Below, piece by piece: positions 58,205-64,000 of a stretch of 64,000 nucleotides of DNA. Position 1 is the first letter of the stretch, and the number at the start of each line of letters is the position of its first letter. Position numbers and translations under genes: made by a program. The stretch covers positions 30,633,501 to 30,697,500 of the forward strand of contig NC_079875.1 in NCBI RefSeq assembly GCF_029227915.1. The letters are read 5' to 3'. Under the pieces are notes generated by a model. It was not told the origin of the DNA, ran no database searches, and saw nothing but the letters and a program-made list of their open reading frames with translations. This DNA comes from Hydractinia symbiolongicarpus (lineage: Eukaryota; Cnidaria; Hydrozoa; Anthoathecata; Hydractiniidae).

Positions 58205-60183
58205 AAGAATCAACAAATAAACCAAAATAATGAGCTACCATCTTTTACACAGCAAAAGAAAAACTTTTTAATCTGATTAAATGGATTCATCTTCGCTAAT
58301 GTACTATTAGTCCTTATTTACTTATTTACATTCTCCAATCACTCATCTGATATTTCAGAATTTTATTTATCAAAAACATCACTGGTAAATATATTCCTAG
58401 ACATTTTTATGATTCATGATCGGAAGAAAAAAAGTTGTTATTGGTTATATAAACAAAGTAATCTCCAACATCATCTCCTTCAATTCCCCAGTTGCAGGAA
58501 AACAAAAAGAATTTTCTCAGCTTTAGTTACATATTAATACATTGTTAGCATTTCTAACTACCACATACCATTTTCTTTTGGTGGCCTTTGCCAACCGGTA
58601 AGTCTGCGGTAGCAACACTGCCTCCGCTTCTTTCCTGGAAGAAATTGTCGTTTAAATTACAGGCTCTTTACAAAATGAATTATAAAACAAATGTAATTTT
58701 GCAAATGTAAATGCATGTAACAAATGTAATGTTTTTATAGTCTCTAAACGTTTTAAATTTGATTTCGTCTGGTTTCACTTTTAAAGTAAAATGCTATTTT
58801 GTAAATTTAATTAAGAACCCTTAAAATACGTATGAACATTCAAAACTAACGAATTGAGAGCAACCTAATAATAATGGAGTAACGTGATGAAAACCTAACT
58901 AAATGACCTAATAATAGATTTACACGATCTTTCGAATTATAAGAGTTGGCTCGTAAGGGTACACTCGTAAATTTTGATGGGAACGAAGATTCTGTTTAAT
59001 GAAAAATATAAAATATAGGAGTCTGCATAACACGATTTCAACTGTAGTTCAAAGTAATTTTAAAAATTTCTGTCACATGTCTGAATTTGATTAACTTTCA
59101 CAGAAAGACAGTCAATACCATTTGATCACTAATGACAGCATTAAGTAGACTGATAAGTACGGCTAAACTAAAGTTGCCACGTTTGCCAATGTACATAAAA
59201 CTAGTTAAAGCTAATGGATGGTTTTCTATAACTAGTGAAGAACGAGAACATTTTTTGTACTCCGAATCAAAATTTTGAGTTAAAGAAATTTTAAATAACC
59301 ATCCTCCTAGCAATGACGACATCGCCATCCCCACGGTCTTCGCTTTTTAAAGAAGTAATTCTTCTGTACATCTAAATAAGTAAAGAACATAAACTAGAAA
59401 CAGATCGTAGGCATGCCCTGGTTTGATACCTCCGTTGAAAGTCTTGCTCTATTGCCTAAGTAAGAAAAAGGAATTCATTTAGACTTAAACATCGAATCGT
59501 ACACTTCAAAAGATATAACAAGAAATATTTTTAGTGTCCCTAGTAACCATTTGTGGATGCTTCTTTTTTTCTATCTGTGTTCCAAGAACCTATTACTATT
59601 ATTGCTATTACTTGTAGCTATTACGTCATCATGGGCAAGGTTGCAAGAAATAGTGATGAAGGAAATATGTATGACTGGCAAATTTTTTTGGAATTATTTG
59701 CAGAAGAGACATATTTTCGTGAAAATAATTGCCGCATTTTTAAGTCGAAATAAATTAAATTCGGCGAAATCATAAAGTTGGCAATTCGGAAAAGTATCTT
59801 CACCGGAACTTAGGTCACTCGTCAAAGCGACAAAACTATTAGTCGAGTTTTTTTCTATCACAGCCTATATTATCTAGCAAAAATTGGGGTTAAAAGTTCT
59901 ATCCAAGTTAAAAAGTGAATGAAGAAAGCGATTTTTCTACTTTGTACTAACCCTCACATGAAGTAACAAAACATGCTTTAACGCGTAAATATCGCTATTA
60001 CGTGTTTTTTTATAATTGGCCTAAAACACTTTTAACCTTAATTCTATGTTCATGAGAGTCATGAATCCCTTCTTTCGGGACTAGTTGTTATAATTAATTG
60101 TACCTTAACACGAGTCTCCAACGCACGAATCCGATCCTTCCGTGCATCCAGGTACCTCCTGAACCATAACGGTATGCGCTAAA
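58205..60183. other. Noncoding stretch
   Basis: No recognisable gene. 58585-58620 (GGTGGCCTTTGCCAACCGG) loosely recalls the TTTGGCCAAGTAGCTC words near 51910. Two overlapping frames at 59551-59775 show no domain. Confidence 0.35.
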
Positions 60184-60886
60184 TAATTATTATTATTATT
60201 ATTATTAACATTTATTTGGGTTCAATTTTGTACAAAATTGTTCTTCTCCCTAAAATGAAATATAAAAATGAAAAAATTATAGATTAAGAATAAATAAGTG
60301 TTCAAAAAATAAATTTTTTTCTATACATTTAATAAAAAAGAAAACCGCGATGAGAAAAACTGTAAAGGCTAGAAAGAAATTGAAACGCTCGAATCGACGA
60401 GAAATTAAGAAACGATATATGGAATCAACCTAAATTGTAACTAGACAAAAAGCAGAGAAAACGATAAATGGCCTTGAAAGTAAGGAAAATATAAATAAAC
60501 TATAAATAAAGAATAAATAATTGTTCAAAAAAAATATTATCTTTTTATATATATACATTATAAAAACCGCAATGAAAAGCAAAATTAAAAATAAACTTAA
60601 AAGGCTCGAAAGAAATTGAAACACTCGAATCGACAAGATAAATAGAGAAGATATTGGAATCAACCTAGATAGGAGTAACTAGAAAAAAAAACCCAGAGAA
60701 AACGATAAATGGCCTTGGAAGTAAGAAAATATAAAATAAACTAATTGAATTATGAAAAAAAAAAAAAAAATACTTGGCTAGTCGCAAAAGGAGAAAAGGC
60801 AAAAGTAAACACAAGCTGAAAATGAGTAAGGGTAGATTGTGAACAGGTCGATTGTATATTGGCACCCAAACTTCGGCGAACAGAAT
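60184..60886 (-). mobile_element. 3' UTR and tail of the LINE
   Basis: On the minus strand, after the stop, the 3' UTR is A/T-rich and contains a duplicated unit of about 240 bp: AGAGAAAACGATAAATGGCC at 60454 and 60695, and TTGAAAC(G/A)CTCGAATCGAC at 60380 and 60616. It ends with the perfect palindrome CAATTTTGTACAAAATTG (60223-60240), AACCCAAATAAATGTTA, and a (TAA)n tail (60184-60207). A hairpin and a short simple repeat at the 3' end are typical of CR1/L2-type LINEs, whose reverse transcriptase recognises the 3' end. Confidence 0.85.
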
Positions 60887-63800
60887 TCAAACAGATAAGA
60901 CTCTAGCGACTGCCTTATTTAGATAAAATTGTTTTGCTTCTTTAGTAAATTTTTCTAGAGTTTCAATAATTTTTATACTATCCGGGATTTCATCGTAACA
61001 CCGTGCTTGGTTTTGAAAAGTGCCATTTCCAACATTTTTAACAAGAGGCTCCTTCGTAGAAGATCTCAAATTTCGTGTTGGTACAACAAACTCTACGTTT
61101 AGATAGCTTGGATGGTTGTTATCAATTCTCGATTTGTGTACAAGTTTACTTATACTGAATTCAATATGTTCTTTTACGGGAAGCCATTTTAGATTCGTGA
61201 CTTCTTGCAGATTAGCATAACGGCGGAGAACGTAACCAGCAGCCATGTTTTGGATCTTTTGTAGCCGACATATCAGATAATCAGGTATTTGCGAGAAGAC
61301 AACATTACCGTAACTTATCCTTGATAAGATCAACGTTTCCGCCAAGGTTTTGCGTACATGGAAAGGTGTGAAACGACTAAACTTTCGTAGAGCACGTAGT
61401 GTTGAGTGCGAGGATTTTATAACATTGTTTATATGGCAGGTCCATGATAGATTTTGATCGAATTGAATGCCAAGTAACTTAACATTTTCTTCCTGCTCGA
61501 TTGACATACCAGCACAACGACAAAGATAGCTTCGGTCAGAATCAAATGCTCTCAGTCGCTTAGAATGGAATATGATTAATTTAAGCTTGTCACTGTTGAA
61601 CAAAAGATTGTTTTCTTTTGACCAAGCTAGAAGGTTATCTACATCCTTTTCCATATCTTTGATTGATTGAAATAGATCTCTGACTTTGCAGTGTTTATAT
61701 AATGTTGTATCATCAGCATATTGGATACTGGCGGAGTTGATTTGATTTGATAACTCGATGACGTAGAGGTTAAACAGGACAGGGCCAAGTATGCTACCCT
61801 GTGGTACACCGTAAAACATTGATTTTAAAGATGAAATTTTGTCTTCAATTTGAACGTATTGTTTCCTATCTTTCAGATAACTTGATAATATCTTTAAAGC
61901 ACGAAATAAAAAATTCATATCACGTAGTTTCAGCAGCAGATTTTTGTGATCAATCGTGTCGAAAGCTTTGGAGTAATCGATGAGGATAGAGAGTGTCACT
62001 TCACTTTTCGCCATTGCTTTTTTTATGTCGTCACGAAGCTTAAGCATCAATGTGGTAGTCGTATGACCTTTGCGAAAACCGGATTGTGTTTCATTGTAAA
62101 GTTGATTACTTTCGATGAATTCACATAACTGAGATAAGATTACTCTCTCGTAGATTTTTGACAATACTGGCAGTACTGAGATTGGACGATAGTCCTTTGT
62201 GCTAATTGGTGTGTCGATCTTTGGTATTGGGCAAACACGAGCAATCTTCCATTGCTGGGGAAATATTTCTTTGTTGATGCAATTGTTAATAATATGGACC
62301 AGAGGGGATGTTATGAATTCTGATACTGGCTTGATAAATCGTATTGGAATATTGTCATGACCACTGGAGCAGTCATTCTTGAGGTTTTTTAGTATTTTAT
62401 TTATTTCATTGTAAGTAGTATGTTGAATTTTGAACGATTGTTCGTTTTCAGTAGTTTTGATATCATCTGGTAATGTAGACTCGACGTTTGATTTTCCAGT
62501 TAGGTTTGCTGCTAGATTGCTAAAATATTCATTCATTTCTGAAGGATCGTGTTTGATTCGTGTTTTTTGATTGCTCAGAATACGATGAATAGTATTCCAG
62601 ACAGATTTTTGATCCTTTGACGATAACGATTTCTTGAAGAACGAGTTTTTTATTTCCTTCAATGTCTTTCGATAATTAGTGCGTTTTTCTTTATAGTCAT
62701 TTTTGTAATTTGGATCTTCTTGGGCTTTTTTACGATAAAATTCCAGTTGGTTTCGACTGTCTTGGATGGCAGGGTCTTTCATCCACGGAGCGATCGGGCG
62801 AGTTAGCTTTACTCGCTTCAGTGGGGCATGACGTTCAATACAGGATAATATGAGATGATTCAGTGTATCTATTTGTTCATCTGGATCATCGAATGTAAAT
62901 ATCAAACTAAATGGTAATTTTGAAAAATCGTCGATATAGGAATTCATATCCAGATTTTTTTCGTCATGAACGAATTTATATCGCGGTTCAAAACGTTCTT
63001 TTTTAATGCTAAGTAGAATATATGGCGTGTCATGATCACTTATTTCGTCAGTAATAAGCACGTCACTGTTTGTCACTTTACCAGGAATGTTAGTAATAAT
63101 ATGATCAATGAGAGTAGCTCCCTTTCTGGTTGGTTTATTGACATGTTGATACAAATTGTACGAATTTAGTATGTCTTTATAACGTTTGGTGGATTCTTTT
63201 TCTTGGCCTTAAAGGTCAATGTTCATATCACCGGTTACAATAATGACACCGCTCCATTTAATAGATATTTCGGCTATCAATGTTTCAAAATTATTGAGCC
63301 ATTCGATCTTTTGCTCTTCCTTTGAGCTTGGTTGATATACTGTAATTAGAAGGTAGGGTGTATTTTTGTTCCGACCTCGAAATTCGACGCATAAAACTTC
63401 CATTGAAGAATGTTTTGTCAAATCATCTCTCGATTTAAAGTGTAGAGAATCTTTGGCATAAATCCCAACTCCACCCCCTCGAGATTTTCTGTTTTTGAAA
63501 AGTGTCTTATATCCTGGTATGTTGACGTAATCTAACTGTTCCTTGTTGTCTTGAAGCCAAGTCTCGCTTAGGGTTATGATGTCAAAGTCATAAATGTTTA
63601 ACATTAAAGAGAATTCTGTGAATGTCGATAAGAGAGATTGGGTGTTTAAATGAGCGATAGACGTTTGATTGCGATGCTTGTTTAAAAGCTTTAGATGACT
63701 GTTCTCGGTAGTTATTGGGTCATCAGTAGTGTCTGTGTTAAATGCGATATTACGTACGCCAAAGTAGGGAAGCTCTGATAATATACATCCACTACATGTC

Positions 63801-64000
63801 CATTTAACAACAATTCTGGATGTCATACGATTCTGTTCAAAGATGGGAAGGTTAGAACATGATGCATGTGTAAAACAAAAACACTTAATACATTGTAAAC
63901 GTTTTCTATTTGTTCCAACTCCTTTATTACACTCAGTGCACTTGGATGAACCAGGTCCTGGATTCTCTTGAATATCTCCTGACAAAATTATGTTAAATGT
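60887..64000 (-). pseudogene. CR1/L2-type LINE ORF: 2A-like motif, PHD finger, endonuclease, reverse transcriptase; one in-frame stop
   Basis: The frame enters from the window edge (TFNIIL precedes), so the true start lies outside. SGDIQENPGP (63982-63953) is a 2A-like ribosome-skipping motif. A PHD-type finger follows (CTEC, CIKC, HASC, CSGC), then an APE endonuclease (LNTQS, SETW, VYQP, GDMNID, and after the break ISDHD). The reverse transcriptase has YRPIS, DYSKAFD, GVPQGS and the catalytic YADD (about 61720-61709), then the usual C-terminal region (LSWTCHI, LRALRKFS, ISYGN, LQKIQNMAA). Both halves are in one frame, separated only by a TAA at 63211-63209; the codons between it and the next segment are coding (GQEKESTKRY). 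A sense codon there would restore an intact ORF of over 1,000 residues, so this is a young copy. Its target-primed retrotransposition would act in the nucleus. Confidence 0.9.
63953..63982 (-). other. 2A-like ribosome-skipping motif in the LINE
   Basis: The minus-strand codons read SGDIQENPGP, preceded by hydrophobic residues (NIIL). The 2A consensus is D(V/I)ExNPG|P, with skipping between the last G and P. Here the E two places after D is Q. 2A-like sequences have been described in APE-type LINEs of several invertebrates, so the feature itself is known; activity of this variant is untested. Confidence 0.7.

Noticed and set aside
1-64000. CRISPR arrays, bacterial operons, phage or rRNA genes
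   Set aside because: None seen; tandem repeats here lack the regular repeat-spacer structure, and the gene structure is eukaryotic.

Overview
This is a eukaryotic, AT-rich stretch. Every host-like gene is split by GT-AG introns, and most of the recognisable protein sequence comes from transposable elements. The mixture suggests an invertebrate metazoan, most likely a cnidarian and possibly a hydrozoan: a PHD-finger LINE with a 2A-like motif, Penelope-type and cnidarian-type reverse transcriptases, a zinc-finger tyrosine recombinase with a SANT-like tail, Helitron-like elements and a MULE-like transposase. The organism is an inference from family resemblance, not something the sequence states.

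Layout. 1-1250: the C-terminal end of a PIF1-type helicase, followed by a 144-bp tandem repeat. 2221-2508: a TA-flanked MITE. 4241-4821: a compact three-exon gene for a 129-aa protein made of two duplicated exon modules and an RGG tail. 5610-8718: Helitron-like elements (one complete 263-bp copy, one complete 1056-bp copy), a tRNA-like remnant and a TGCCT-rich repeat. 9060-18230: a patchwork of LINE, MULE and Helitron remnants, a dispersed repeat with a conserved hairpin, and short-motif clusters. 19550-22915: coding exons of an unrecognised minus-strand gene. 24957-27972: a degenerate reverse transcriptase (minus) and a broken ubiquitin-specific protease copy (plus).

30049-36600 holds the largest gene, on the minus strand: a zinc-finger tyrosine recombinase of at least ten exons. 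Its upstream exons are a tandem array of symmetric phase-0 cassettes. The reading frame holds across all nine introns, except for one extra base at the place where the recombinase core also seems to lack a segment. 39626-40580: a minisatellite and a second, dead tyrosine recombinase. 41047-41730: a third large Helitron copy. 43900-45430: a very degenerate satellite with a period of about 100 bp. 48900-49810: a Penelope-like element remnant with a fresh 142-bp duplication. 57826-58204: a head-to-tail run of Helitron-like ends. 60184-64000: a nearly intact minus-strand LINE (2A-like motif, PHD finger, endonuclease, reverse transcriptase) with a single in-frame stop, a duplicated 3' UTR and a palindrome plus (TAA)n tail.

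The most notable items are the structurally defined Helitron-like family (A|TC...hairpin...CTAG|T) carrying arrays of CRE-like palindromes, the recombinase gene with its cassette-exon array, the 2A-bearing LINE, and the small RGG gene built by exon duplication. The long stretches between 45.5 and 60 kb show little beyond AT-rich sequence and degenerate repeats.
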